From Eubacterium sp. (GTDB taxonomy: Bacteria; Bacillota; Clostridia; Oscillospirales; Acutalibacteraceae), in NCBI GenBank assembly GCA_017445905.1, contig JAFSRX010000009.1:62001-126000 (forward strand): DNA of 64,000 bases. Direction: 5' to 3'. Below are positions 43,131 to 52,186 of the stretch, one piece after another. Numbering within the stretch: position 1 is the stretch's first letter; every line of letters begins with the position of its first letter. The notes beneath the pieces were generated by a model. That model ran no database searches, was not told the origin of the DNA, and worked only from the letters and a program-made list of their open reading frames with translations. Made by a program: the position numbers and the translations under genes.

Positions 43131-43146
43131 ATTATAAAATGATTAA

Positions 43147-45054
43147 TTATGAATCAATATCTGTATCGGTTTCAAAGTAGCGTGAACCGAGCCATGTCTG
43201 TTTGATTGAATAACCTTTTTCGAGCTTTTCAATTGCTTTTGAAGTATCTTCACTTGCGAGTGACTGCTGAGCTGTATATTCCCAAACAGTTAAATCATTT
43301 GTCTTTTCGAAGTAGATAATATGATAACCATATTCAGTCTTAACAATACTTACATCGCCTGCTTTACGGCTTGAATCGAAGCACCATGCATTAAATGTCG
43401 GAACCATCTGGTTAGGAGTGATATTTTCATAGATTCCGCCGTCGCTTGCATTACTATCCTTTGAATATTCCTCAGCAAGCTTTCCGAAAGCAGCAGCAGT
43501 TTTCTTACTCTTGTTATATTCAGCAAGAACCTTGTCTGCCTTTTTCTTAGCATTTTTCCACTCCTTATCAGAAGCTTCGCTTGCATTCTCTGAATCAGTT
43601 TCGGTTGTTTTTCCGTCCTCGCCCTTTTCATTCTTGAAAGGCTTAATAAGAATGTGGCGAACGGTTACAGTCTTAGTATCTGAAAGTCTTGCAGGTGTAA
43701 TGATATAAACAACTGATGTTGAGAGCTGTTTAACGTCGCCTGCTCTTCTCTTTGACGAGAATACCCAGTCAAGACCTGAATACTTATGCTCTTCTTCCTC
43801 GTCCTCAGAATGCTCGTGTTCATCAGCCTGAGCTATTGCGCCATTCATTCCCTGAAGAGTTGGTTTTGTTAAATCTTTATAAGTTGTTTCAACTTCGTTT
43901 TTATTAGCTTTTTTATCAAAGTCACTTGAAGAATACTTTGATGCAAGTTCAGCGAAATTAGAACCGTCTGCATTAAGTGCTTTTTTAAATGCTTTTGCAT
44001 CATCTTCGCTATCACATTCAAAATACTTAATGTCAACGCTTACAAGGTCGTCCTTGTTTTCATCACGGTATTTTTCATATTCTTTCTTATCATACTGCTT
44101 TGCTTTAAGCTCTTTCTGATAATCTTCCTGATAGTTTTCAGAAATATATGAAATCTTTGCTTCCTTGCGGAAAACTTCCTCAGTTACACCCTTACCCATT
44201 GCAGCAGTAAGATATCCGCTTACGGTAAAGTCGTAGCCTTGAGCAGTTGATTTATAGTTATCAAGAGCCTCATCAAGCTCTTTTTGCTGATCCTTGGTGA
44301 TTGAAGGCTCCTTGCCCTTGTTAGCCTTAACAGCTTCATAATAATAAGTGTAGGTTGATTTGATATTATCAAGAACCTGATCATGCATATACTGAGCCCA
44401 GGTGATTTCTTTTTTCTCATCATCGGGGTCTTTTGTTTTCTGAGCAGATAATTTCTTATCAAAATCAATCTTCTGATCCTCAGGAACTTCCATTCCGTAC
44501 TGAGAATACTGCTCCTGAGTTTGCTGAAGCTGATTATAGAGCATTGCAAAATAGTAGTTATAAGTGCTTACTTTGATATTATGCTTATTTCCATCTCCGT
44601 CTTTAACAACAACTCCTACAAAAGTGCTCTGAGGAATGCCGAGTGAGCCCATTAAACCATGGCGAACCATTCCGGTCTGGAGATAAACAAAGAGAAGTGC
44701 AATAACAACAATAATTGCAATACAAGCTTTAATTCTCTTCTGAGCAAGCGGAGCAAGAGGAATTGTCATTCCGTCCTTACTCTTTATGATTGCATCGCGC
44801 TGAGCGATTAAATCATCACGCTGACGGCGGAGCTTTTTCTTCTTCTTTTCATCAGTTTCCTCGGCAATCTGAGCTTTAAGCTCACGAACCTGGGAAACAA
44901 TTTCGCTTTTCTTTGCTTCTGCCTTTTCTTTTTTCTGATTAAGCTTTTCTTCTGCCTTCTTTTCTTTTGCGGCAGCTTTTTCAGCTTTCTTTTCAGCCTT
45001 CTGCTCCTTTTTATCAATAAGCTCTTCGGTTTCTTTTTCGATATCCTTTGCCAT
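43147..45054 (-). CDS. Membrane-anchored parvulin-type foldase (PpiC domain), copy 2
   Basis: 635 residues from ATG 45054. N-terminal cytoplasmic coil, about 100 residues of K/E/A (EKKAEKAAAKEKKAEEKLNQ), one membrane helix (IKACIAIIVVIALLFVYLQT), a SurA/PrsA-like middle part, and a PpiC rotamase domain at about 475-600 (TVRHILIKPF, GKLAEEYSKDSNASDGGIYE, GDVSIVKTEYGYHIIYFEKT). A D/E/H-rich loop (ADEHEHSEDEEEEHK) sits before it. Unlike PrsA it has no lipobox. Likely folds exported proteins. Paralogue of the next gene. Confidence 0.9.
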   Translation of the reverse strand: MAKDIEKETEELIDKKEQKAEKKAEKAAAKEKKAEEKLNQKKEKAEAKKSEIVSQVRELKAQIAEETDEKKKKKLRRQRDDLIAQRDAIIKSKDGMTIPLAPLAQKRIKACIAIIVVIALLFVYLQTGMVRHGLMGSLGIPQSTFVGVVVKDGDGNKHNIKVSTYNYYFAMLYNQLQQTQEQYSQYGMEVPEDQKIDFDKKLSAQKTKDPDDEKKEITWAQYMHDQVLDNIKSTYTYYYEAVKANKGKEPSITKDQQKELDEALDNYKSTAQGYDFTVSGYLTAAMGKGVTEEVFRKEAKISYISENYQEDYQKELKAKQYDKKEYEKYRDENKDDLVSVDIKYFECDSEDDAKAFKKALNADGSNFAELASKYSSSDFDKKANKNEVETTYKDLTKPTLQGMNGAIAQADEHEHSEDEEEEHKYSGLDWVFSSKRRAGDVKQLSTSVVYIITPARLSDTKTVTVRHILIKPFKNEKGEDGKTTETDSENASEASDKEWKNAKKKADKVLAEYNKSKKTAAAFGKLAEEYSKDSNASDGGIYENITPNQMVPTFNAWCFDSSRKAGDVSIVKTEYGYHIIYFEKTNDLTVWEYTAQQSLASEDTSKAIEKLEKGYSIKQTWLGSRYFETDTDIDS

Positions 45055-45133
45055 TTTTAATCCATAGCCTTTCAATTTAGTATTTTTTCCATAACATTTT
45101 ACAATAAATTATAAAATATTACAAGTATTATTT

Positions 45134-46960
45134 TCATTCTGCAGTAGCTTCACTGTTCGTTGTTGCTGCCTGAGGCTTTGCAACAGTTGTTTTCTTCATT
45201 GCACCACTGTGTTTTTTTACTTCGAACGATTTGATATATTCCATCTCTTTTTCAGATTTAACTGCTGATTCGCATTTGAAAAGAGTTGAAGTAGTATCTT
45301 CTACAAAGAACATAATATGGTAACCAAAATCAGATTTAACGATATCGGTGTCCCCGTATTTTCTCTTTTTATCAGTTGACCACTCCTCAAAGCTCTTAAC
45401 CATCTGTCCGAGAGTTGTTCCCTCATAAAGACCGCCATACAGTCCGCTTGAGCCTTTTGAGGTTGACTCGGTATCCTCTGAATACTTTTCAGCAAGAAGA
45501 GCAAACGAATACTCAGTTTTGTCGCCTTTTTTATATTCATCATAAATCTTCTTTGCTTTCTTTTCTGCTTCAGCCCACTGAGCTTTTGTTGCCTCTTTTG
45601 CTTCTTCGCCTTCTTTTGCCTCATCCTTCTTCGGCATAATAAGGATATGTCTTACAGAATAAACTTCATCATCTGCAACCTTTGGCTCGGAGGTTTTGAG
45701 AAGAATGAAGAACATTGAATTGTTTTCGTCATAGAAGTATTTGCAATCGTTAATATTTGTTTTTTCATCAAAGAGCCATTTTACTCCATCTTCTGTAAAT
45801 GAAGTGTCATCCTTTGTAATTGAGGTTTCAACACTTTTTGCTATTTCTTCTGCGCAGTCATCGGCATTTTCAAAACTGCCTGAAGCGATAGCGTTGTCAA
45901 TAATATCTTTGCAGGCATTCGGAATTAATTTCTTTAAATCTTTAATGTTTTTGATTTTTGAAACATATTCCTTAACGTCTTTTTCAACCTTTGATTTTGC
46001 ATCCTTTTCCTCAGATGATATAACAACAGGAAGATATGCAAAGCTAATCTGGGTATATTCGTTTTTATGCTTATTGAAATAATCCTCAACATCTTTATCA
46101 TCAACTTTATTGTTGATAAGATACTGATGATAATAGTTGTTTGCGATATAAGACTGGGTCATAAGCTTTTCGATTGTTGCAAGACCGCAATACTCTCCGT
46201 ATGTTTCGGAAATATAAGCATCAATCGACTGTTCTGATTCTTTTGCTGAATCCTTTATTGTTTTAATGTTTGACTTAATCGCTTCTTTTTGAGTTTCAGT
46301 TATTGTAACACCGTTTTTAACAGCTTCCTGATAATACGCCGTTATATACTGAATTTGCTCAAAAGCTTCATTTTCAAACATCTGAGCCCAGGTTATCTCA
46401 TTACCGTCGTGGTCCTTTGTTTTCTGTTTTGAAAAATCCTTAGTCGGATCAAGATCCGCAATTCCGCCCTGCTGAGCATAACTGATATAGTTATTTGAAA
46501 CAGCGTTATAGTAGTAGTTATACATTCCTATTGAAACATCTGTATCGCCGATAGTTACAGCAACATTACCGGGATTCATTTTTTCGTTTGTATTAGGAAG
46601 TGTAAAATATCTTACTCCGAAGAACACCAAAACAGCAGTAATAATAACACACAATACTGCAGCCAAAGCAAATTTAACAGCGTTTTTTGAAGGTTTGTTT
46701 TTAACAGGAACAACAGCAGCCTTTTCAGGTGCTTTTGCCGGGGCTTCATTTGCAATAGTTATCGGAGCTTCATTTTTATCTTCGGTTACAGTAACTCCCT
46801 CATCAGCTTCAAACTCATCATTTTCAAGAGTCATTGCTTTTGCCTCAAACTCCCAGTTATCATTTTCTTCAAAATTTACTTTATTAGCATCATATGGCTT
46901 TTCTTCTGAATTCGTATTCTTGTTTTCATCGAATTCATTCTCTTTAATTTTATCGCTCAT
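45134..46960 (-). CDS. Membrane-anchored parvulin-type foldase (PpiC domain), copy 1
   Basis: 608 residues. Acidic N-terminal cytoplasmic region of about 95 residues, one membrane helix (AVKFALAAVLCVIITAVLVFF), then an extracellular part with GNVAVTIGDTDVSIGMYNYY and a PpiC domain around 430-560 (YSVRHILIMPKKDE, SFALLAEKYSEDTESTSKGSS, GDTDIVKSDFGYHIMFFVED). The shared pattern YNYYYNA/YNYYFAM, ITWAQM/ITWAQY and the same domain order show duplication with the following gene. ATG 46960 with AGGAGTAGGA upstream. Confidence 0.92.
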   Translation of the reverse strand: MSDKIKENEFDENKNTNSEEKPYDANKVNFEENDNWEFEAKAMTLENDEFEADEGVTVTEDKNEAPITIANEAPAKAPEKAAVVPVKNKPSKNAVKFALAAVLCVIITAVLVFFGVRYFTLPNTNEKMNPGNVAVTIGDTDVSIGMYNYYYNAVSNNYISYAQQGGIADLDPTKDFSKQKTKDHDGNEITWAQMFENEAFEQIQYITAYYQEAVKNGVTITETQKEAIKSNIKTIKDSAKESEQSIDAYISETYGEYCGLATIEKLMTQSYIANNYYHQYLINNKVDDKDVEDYFNKHKNEYTQISFAYLPVVISSEEKDAKSKVEKDVKEYVSKIKNIKDLKKLIPNACKDIIDNAIASGSFENADDCAEEIAKSVETSITKDDTSFTEDGVKWLFDEKTNINDCKYFYDENNSMFFILLKTSEPKVADDEVYSVRHILIMPKKDEAKEGEEAKEATKAQWAEAEKKAKKIYDEYKKGDKTEYSFALLAEKYSEDTESTSKGSSGLYGGLYEGTTLGQMVKSFEEWSTDKKRKYGDTDIVKSDFGYHIMFFVEDTTSTLFKCESAVKSEKEMEYIKSFEVKKHSGAMKKTTVAKPQAATTNSEATAE

Positions 46961-46991
46961 AATCCTACTCCTAAATAAAATTAATGTATTA

Positions 46992-47020
46992 ATTATACTA
47001 TATTATAATTAATAATGCAA
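46992..47020 (-). promoter_or_regulatory. Promoter of the PpiC gene pair
   Basis: Minus strand TTGCAT (47020-47015), 17 bp, TATAAT (46997-46992), 31 bp before the ATG of the first foldase gene. Confidence 0.8.
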
Positions 47021-47067
47021 GACCTAATAATTCTTAATAGAATAACAATATATTATTACAATTATTC

Positions 47068-47096
47068 TTGCATTATACAAGTTCTTGTGTTATTAT
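47068..47096 (+). promoter_or_regulatory. Promoter of the O-antigen-ligase gene with palindrome in the spacer
   Basis: TTGCAT (47068-47073), 17 bp, TATTAT (47091-47096). The spacer holds ACAAGTTCTTGT (47078-47089), a perfect inverted repeat that could be an operator. Confidence 0.65.
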
Positions 47097-47132
47097 CTCA
47101 TTAAGATTCATAAAGTTCAAGGAAGTGAAGTT

Positions 47133-48446
47133 ATGCTCACAAAGAGCACTTGGCAAACTGATAAAAAACTCTTTACGTTACTTTTGATAACGCTGAGTGT
47201 TTCATTTATTTTTCCTGAATATATCGCTCCCCTATTTGTTTTTTTTCTTTACATATATTTTATAATTCATTTTAAGAAAACAGGAAGAAACGCAAAACTT
47301 GGCGATTTAGGAAAAGTTTTTTTTGCTTACACATGCTATATGGTTATATCGGGAATATGGAGTAATACTCATATTCTTTCATCTTTAATCGGTCTTTTAT
47401 GGATGGGATGTTTTCTTGGCTATCTCATGGTTGCAAACGCTGTTAATACCGAGGAAAAACTAAAAAATGCATTTACTGCAATCAATATTTCCGCGGGAAT
47501 TACAGGGGCAATCGGAATTGCTGAATTTGTTACATATAACCTAACAAAACACACTAAATGGTTTAATTTTATTGTTGCAAATCCGCTGTATTATAAGTTT
47601 AATGACAAGATTTTTGACCTGTTCAGCTTTGATGTTGTTAATAATGTCTATCCATCAAGAGCAACTTCAACTTTTGATAATCCACTGATACTTGCAACAT
47701 TTCTTGTTATGGCTGCTCCGTTTGGCATTTTCGGAATGATTTACTTTAAAGAAAAGGTACACAGAGCAATTAGCACAATATGTTTGTTGCTGACTCTCGG
47801 AGGACTTCTCTGCACTGAATCAAGAGGTGCTTATATTGCTGTTGCGCTGAGTGTTTTAATGCTTTTAATCAGCAATAAAAAGGTTTTCAAAAAGTTGATT
47901 CCGTTTATTATTATTCTTGCAATAGCACTTCCTGCAATTCTTTTCATAAGGTTTAAAAACTCGCCTCCGGGTGATTTATTTGTTTCAAATCAATCAAGAA
48001 TGAACATTTGGAAAGCAGGCTTCAAAATTTTTACTGAACACCCGATTTTCGGACTTGGAGCAGGAACTGAAAACATTCATCAAATTATTATTAGCAGACT
48101 TCACGTTGACAGAGCGCATACTCATAATCTGTTTTTGCAGATTGCTGCTGAAGGTGGCATTATTGGTCTTGCCTTTGCAATTGCAATAATTGTTGTTTTA
48201 ATTAAGAATCTTAAAAAGCTTTTCAAAAACGAAGACAGTATATTAAAAGCATATGCATTCACTTATATATCTGCTTTTGTTGGATTTATTACAATGTCTG
48301 TATTTGAACACACTCTTCAGACTCCTAAAGAAATGATGATGTTTCTTTTCCTTCTCGGATTTACTGAAGCCACTGTCAGGTTAGCTGATAATACCGTTCA
48401 GCTTGCAGATGATGAAAAAGAGGAAAAAGAAGAAATAACTGTTTAA
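47133..48446 (+). CDS. O-antigen ligase/polymerase family membrane protein (Wzy_C)
   Basis: 437 residues from ATG 47133 (AAGGAAGTG upstream); the reading from 47085 has no ribosome site. About 11 membrane helices; the large extracellular loop ends with IWKAGFKIFTEHPIFGLGAG and HVDRAHTHNLFLQIAAEGGI, the Wzy_C signature with its R and H residues. GLLCTESRGAYIAVALSVLM precedes it. Links or polymerises lipid-linked glycans at the outer face. It is the only plus-strand gene in this region and stands alone between spore-cluster genes. Confidence 0.9.
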   Translation: MLTKSTWQTDKKLFTLLLITLSVSFIFPEYIAPLFVFFLYIYFIIHFKKTGRNAKLGDLGKVFFAYTCYMVISGIWSNTHILSSLIGLLWMGCFLGYLMVANAVNTEEKLKNAFTAINISAGITGAIGIAEFVTYNLTKHTKWFNFIVANPLYYKFNDKIFDLFSFDVVNNVYPSRATSTFDNPLILATFLVMAAPFGIFGMIYFKEKVHRAISTICLLLTLGGLLCTESRGAYIAVALSVLMLLISNKKVFKKLIPFIIILAIALPAILFIRFKNSPPGDLFVSNQSRMNIWKAGFKIFTEHPIFGLGAGTENIHQIIISRLHVDRAHTHNLFLQIAAEGGIIGLAFAIAIIVVLIKNLKKLFKNEDSILKAYAFTYISAFVGFITMSVFEHTLQTPKEMMMFLFLLGFTEATVRLADNTVQLADDEKEEKEEITV

Positions 48447-48447
48447 A

Positions 48448-48487
48448 AAATAATATGAGGCGGTCAATTTGACTGCCTCATATTATT
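48448..48487. terminator. Bidirectional terminator overlapping the rqcP stop
   Basis: AATAATATGAGGCGGTC and GACTGCCTCATATTATT form a 17-bp stem with one G-U around a 5-nt loop, with A- and T-runs outside. It ends both the ligase gene (+) and rqcP (-); the last codons of rqcP lie within the stem. Confidence 0.85.
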
Positions 48488-48717
48488 TTATACATTTTTG
48501 CAGCATCCTCTTTAAGGGCGTGTTCATTAATTTCAAGAACTTCATAACTTCTGCTATTTTGTGAAAGATTAACTGTTATTTTATCGCCTACTTTAACGTT
48601 ATAAGACGCTCTGGCAATCTTTCCGTTAACCTCAATTCTGCCTGCGTCACAAGCTTCATTAGCAATAGTTCTTCTCTTTATTATTCTTGAAACCTTAAGA
48701 AATTTATCAAGTCTCAT
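48478..48717 (-). CDS. rqcP: RNA-binding S4 domain protein RqcP (YabO)
   Basis: 79 residues: MRLDKFLKVSRIIKRRTIAN, EACDAGRIEVNGKIARASYN, VKVGDKITVNL, the S4 fold. In Bacillus YabO/RqcP works with RqcH in ribosome-associated quality control, helping alanine-tail addition to stalled chains. Its site after mazG and HU matches the yabN-yabO order. Confidence 0.93.
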   Translation of the reverse strand: MRLDKFLKVSRIIKRRTIANEACDAGRIEVNGKIARASYNVKVGDKITVNLSQNSRSYEVLEINEHALKEDAAKMYKII

Positions 48718-48737
48718 TTTTCAACTCCAAAAGAATT

Positions 48738-48760
48738 ACGGGGTTGCAAAGCAACCCCGT
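48738..48760 (-). terminator. Terminator after the HU gene
   Basis: Stem ACGGGGTTGC (48738-48747) / GCAACCCCGT (48751-48760), loop AAA; minus-strand tail AATTCTTTT. Lies between HU and rqcP, so HU is probably ended here and rqcP depends on read-through. Confidence 0.85.
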
Positions 48761-48777
48761 CGAAAAGTTTAATTCAA

Positions 48778-49050
48778 TTATTTAACAGCGTCCTTAAGAG
48801 CCTTACCTGCTTTGAATGCAGGAGCCTTTGATGCAGGAATTGAAAGCTTTTCGCCTGTGCGGGGGTTGAGACCTGTGCGAGCTGCACGAGTTTTAACTTC
48901 GAAAGTACCGAAACCAACAAGAGAAACCTTGTCGCCGTCAGCAAGAGCGTCTGTGATAGAAGCGATAACTGCAGATACAGCTGCTTCAGCGTCTTTCTTA
49001 GAAATTTCTGCTTTTGCAGCAACTGCTGCTACGAGATCAGTTTTGTTCAT
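48778..49050 (-). CDS. hup: DNA-binding protein HU
   Basis: 90 residues: [40 protein letters not shown] and [20 protein letters not shown] are the standard HU/IHF fold with the DNA-arm sequence. GGAGG lies 8 nt before the ATG. Main nucleoid protein. Its insertion between mazG and rqcP is typical of Clostridia. Confidence 0.97.
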   Translation of the reverse strand: MNKTDLVAAVAAKAEISKKDAEAAVSAVIASITDALADGDKVSLVGFGTFEVKTRAARTGLNPRTGEKLSIPASKAPAFKAGKALKDAVK

Positions 49051-49071
49051 AATAATTTCCTCCGTTGCGAT

Positions 49072-49881
49072 TTAATCGCGTATTTTTATTTTCTTAGCCT
49101 TGTCCCACAAAGCATCAAGCTCTTCTATTGAAGATTCTTTCATATTGATGCCAATTTCATTTGCCAGTTTTTCAACCTCAGTGAATCTTTCTAAAAACTT
49201 ATCAGTTGCCAAGGTTAATGCCTCTTCACTGTCGGTTTTAAGAAAGCGTGAAATATTGACGCACGAAAATAAAACATCACCGAATTCATCCTCAATTTCG
49301 GATTTAACGCCATGAGCCATAGCTATTTTTAACTCATTAATCTCTTCATTAAGCTTATCAAAAGCGCCGTTGATATTATCCCAATCGAAGCCGACTTTTG
49401 CCGCTTTTTGCTGAATTTTCTGCGCTCTCATAAGAGCTGGAAGTTCCCTTGGAACACTGAGCATACTTTCACTTTGAGATTTCATTCCTTTGGATTTTGC
49501 TTTCGCATTATCCCAGGAGGATAAAGCCTCTTCTTCTGTTTGAGCCGAAACATCTCCAAAAACATGGGGATGGCGAATTATAAGCTTTTTAACAATATCG
49601 TTTGCTATATCATCAAAATCAAAGTTACCCGACTCTCTTTCCATTTCGGCATGGAGAGCAACCTGCAATAAAACATCCCCCAGCTCTTCCTTGAGCATAT
49701 CGGGATTGTTTTTATTAATTGCCTCTATTACTTCATAGGTTTCCTCTATAAAATTCTTTTTTATTGAGGAGTGAGTCTGTTCTCTGTCCCACGGACAACC
49801 GCCCGGAGCACGAAGAACCTTGACTATTGAAATCAAATCATAGACGTTATATTTATCTTTAAATTCAAAATCAACAGACAT
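49072..49881 (-). CDS. mazG: Nucleoside triphosphate pyrophosphohydrolase MazG
   Basis: 269 residues from ATG 49881; a GTG at 49899 would add six residues. Two MazG domains: LRAPGGCPWDREQTHSSIKK with EETYEVIEAI and EELGDVLLQVALHAEM, then KVGFDWDNINGAFDKLNEEI with EDEFGDVLFSCVNISRFL. The EExxE...ExxD metal motifs are intact. Clears aberrant NTPs in the cytoplasm. Corresponds to the MazG half of Bacillus YabN. Confidence 0.95.
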   Translation of the reverse strand: MSVDFEFKDKYNVYDLISIVKVLRAPGGCPWDREQTHSSIKKNFIEETYEVIEAINKNNPDMLKEELGDVLLQVALHAEMERESGNFDFDDIANDIVKKLIIRHPHVFGDVSAQTEEEALSSWDNAKAKSKGMKSQSESMLSVPRELPALMRAQKIQQKAAKVGFDWDNINGAFDKLNEEINELKIAMAHGVKSEIEDEFGDVLFSCVNISRFLKTDSEEALTLATDKFLERFTEVEKLANEIGINMKESSIEELDALWDKAKKIKIRD

Positions 49882-49944
49882 TTTATTCTTCACTTTCACA
49901 AGATTAATTAGCTGTTATAAATATACTATATTTTACCTGAAAAA

Positions 49945-51639
49945 TCAAGTATTTAAGCCATTTTTTTTGCTTTTAAATAACCAAAAAAGCTCGCCTAAAC
50001 TGGGCACTTTGAACAAAAAACACAACATACAGAAAATTAAGCAAAAAACGACTGATTTCATCAATAAATTGATTGGTTGATTTTTAAAAAAGTTGATATG
50101 TTTTATAATAAAATCTGATGAAAAATAAGTTAAAACACTTACCAAAAGAGGCTTAATTATTATTTTAATCTCACTGATTTTTATATCACAGGCTTTTTTA
50201 ACAATTTTTCTATTCCAGAAAAACATAACCCAATAACCGACAGCACCCGAAATAATGCAGCCGTTTAAAATCATTTTTTCATTACTAACAAGAAGTATGT
50301 TCAGTATAACTCTTATTATTCCTGAAATAACGTAAGGTGCAATAGATTTTTTCGCATTTCCTGTTGCCTGAACACAGAATACTGCAGTTCCTGCAAGCGA
50401 ATAAAACGGAACTGTTAATGCAAAATATTTTATCAATTCATCACAGGATATAACAATATCAGGCGCAGAAGATGAATAAAACAAATTCAGAATATCCGTT
50501 GAACAAAGAGCTATCAGCATTCCTCCTGCTGATGAAATAATGAATGTATATTTAAAAACTGAATTAATCAGCGACGATAAATGCTCTTTATCATTTGTTT
50601 CATATGCAGCGCTGACGGCAGGAACAGCGCAAACGCCCAGAGCCATTGTTATTCCTGGAACAAGATTTTTAAAATCGGTTGCGCTTGAAAGAATTCCATA
50701 AACATATGCGCCTATATCATCGACCGACGTATTTGCAACTGCCAAGCTGTTTGAATAAATACTTCTCAGCTCATTTGAATTAATCAGTGAGAGCGCCCAC
50801 TGAACACTCGCTGTATCAAGAAACTGAAAAACGCTTTGAACAGCACAGCTTATCATAATCGGAAACGAAAATGACAGAAGTTCGTTTTCGTAATGCTTTG
50901 TTTTTGTTCTGTTTTTCACAGGAATACTGGGTTTATTAATTTGGTGATAAATAAAAACATAAATAAGACTGAGAAAACAACCGAAGGTAACTCCAAGAAT
51001 GGCAGCGGCAGAGGTTACAGGATATATTAGCGAAAACGCCTCTTCTTCAGAACTGACTTTGTTTCCGAGAACAATACCATATTTCAGATATGAAGTATAT
51101 AAATAGCTCATTGAAAGCCTTGCAAAAACTAGACCAAAAACCATTTTAAAAAGCGCTTCAATAAGCTGGGACACCGAGGTTGGCTTCATATTCATAAAGC
51201 CCTCATAGTAGCCCCTATATGATGAGGCAAGAGCAGAAAAGAGTATTGACGGAGCAAGAACAACAACCGACAGAAAGCTTTTCGGCGATGAGGCTATAAG
51301 ATTACAATATGGCTTTGAAATAAGAAGAATTACCGCCATACCGATTAAGCCAACTTTAAAAAACAACTTATGGGCTGCAGTTTTAATAAGAGAAACTGCC
51401 TCATCATTGTTTTGAGCATTATATTTTCCCGTTATTTTTGAAAGTGCAATAGGAAATGCGCCCATAATCAGCGCATGAAACGGTAAGTAGAGATTATATG
51501 CCGAGGCATAATATCCCCTGCCTACAGCGCCTATGTAAGCGGTTAAGGGAATTTTATATACAGCACCGATAATCTTAACAATGACAGAAGTCAGAAGCAA
51601 AAGAAATGCAGAAGAAAGATATTTAGATTTCAAATTCAC
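49945..51639 (-). CDS. SpoVB/MurJ-like polysaccharide flippase (YabM position)
   Basis: 564 residues from GTG 51639 (TTGGTGATAAT before it). Fourteen or so membrane helices; YLSSAFLLLLTSVIVKIIGA VYKIPL at the start, FHALIMGAFPIALSKITGKY, and SFPIMISCAVQSVFQFLDTA fit the MATE-like polysaccharide-synthesis family with SpoVB and YabM. It exports lipid-linked precursors, probably peptidoglycan or spore cortex. Position directly upstream of mazG matches yabM. Confidence 0.9.
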   Translation of the reverse strand: MNLKSKYLSSAFLLLLTSVIVKIIGAVYKIPLTAYIGAVGRGYYASAYNLYLPFHALIMGAFPIALSKITGKYNAQNNDEAVSLIKTAAHKLFFKVGLIGMAVILLISKPYCNLIASSPKSFLSVVVLAPSILFSALASSYRGYYEGFMNMKPTSVSQLIEALFKMVFGLVFARLSMSYLYTSYLKYGIVLGNKVSSEEEAFSLIYPVTSAAAILGVTFGCFLSLIYVFIYHQINKPSIPVKNRTKTKHYENELLSFSFPIMISCAVQSVFQFLDTASVQWALSLINSNELRSIYSNSLAVANTSVDDIGAYVYGILSSATDFKNLVPGITMALGVCAVPAVSAAYETNDKEHLSSLINSVFKYTFIISSAGGMLIALCSTDILNLFYSSSAPDIVISCDELIKYFALTVPFYSLAGTAVFCVQATGNAKKSIAPYVISGIIRVILNILLVSNEKMILNGCIISGAVGYWVMFFWNRKIVKKACDIKISEIKIIIKPLLVSVLTYFSSDFIIKHINFFKNQPINLLMKSVVFCLIFCMLCFLFKVPSLGELFWLFKSKKNGLNT

Positions 51640-51656
51640 ATTATCACCAAAAAAAT

Positions 51657-51684
51657 AAGGAAGTCTGATAAATTAGACTTCCTT
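51657..51684 (-). terminator. Terminator after the coiled-coil gene at 51702
   Basis: AAGGAAGTCT (51657-51666) / AGACTTCCTT (51675-51684), 8-nt loop, then ATTTTTTTGG on the minus strand. The T-run runs into GGTGA, the ribosome site of the flippase gene. Confidence 0.85.
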
Positions 51685-51701
51685 AAAATATTTAAAAATA
51701 A

Positions 51702-52112
51702 TTATTCCGTTTCTTCAACCTTTACATCAATATCATCTTCGGTTTTTTTATCGTGGCGCAAAGAATCAACAAATGCATCGTGAAGGTTTTTAACTTCAAC
51801 CTCTAAAAGATCAACTCTTGATTTATTGAGTTGAATCTCCTGAAGCTTAGTCTGAATATCCTCTTCGCTGACATCTTCGCCGACATATGCTTCATACTGA
51901 AGCTTACCGAAAGCTTCATATGCTTTATTCAGCTTTGTTTTAGAATCAAGAAGCTCGATTCTTTTTCTTGATATTTCAAGCCTTTCAGCACTTTTTTTGG
52001 TTGCGTGTTCAGCATAATTTTTAGTTTTTGTTAAAACCTCTTCAAAATTTCCGTGTTTCGCACTGTTTAAAACATGGTCAACACCTGTAAAGATATCATT
52101 AAGACTTTTCAT
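51702..52112 (-). CDS. Hypothetical helical protein
   Basis: 136 residues from ATG 52112 with AGAGGTGA upstream. Mostly helical and charged, with coils such as AERLEISRKRIELLDSKTKL and SRVDLLEVEVKNLHDAFVDS; no membrane segment. C-terminus acidic. I do not recognise a family. It has its own promoter and terminator, so it is a single-gene unit. Confidence 0.75.
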   Translation of the reverse strand: MKSLNDIFTGVDHVLNSAKHGNFEEVLTKTKNYAEHATKKSAERLEISRKRIELLDSKTKLNKAYEAFGKLQYEAYVGEDVSEEDIQTKLQEIQLNKSRVDLLEVEVKNLHDAFVDSLRHDKKTEDDIDVKVEETE

Positions 52113-52133
52113 CGGAATCACCTCTCTGATATC

Positions 52134-52162
52134 ATTATATTACAATCTGTTTAATATTGCAA
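52134..52162 (-). promoter_or_regulatory. Promoter of the hypothetical gene at 51702
   Basis: Minus strand TTGCAA (52162-52157), 17 bp, TATAAT (52139-52134). Confidence 0.75.
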
Positions 52163-52178
52163 TACTATTTGCAATATT
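52153..52178. promoter_or_regulatory. Inverted repeat overlapping the -35 element
   Basis: AATATTGCAA (52153-52162), 6 bp, TTGCAATATT (52169-52178): exact 10-bp arms. One arm includes the -35 hexamer, as for a repressor or activator site. It also lies just after the hemZ stop, but has no T-run, so a terminator is less likely. Confidence 0.55.
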
Positions 52179-52186
52179 ATTAATAC

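Noticed and set aside
49945..51639. The MATE-like flippase as the capsule Wzx
   Set aside because: It is 35 kb from the capsule operon and in the conserved yabM position beside mazG, which points to peptidoglycan/spore function.
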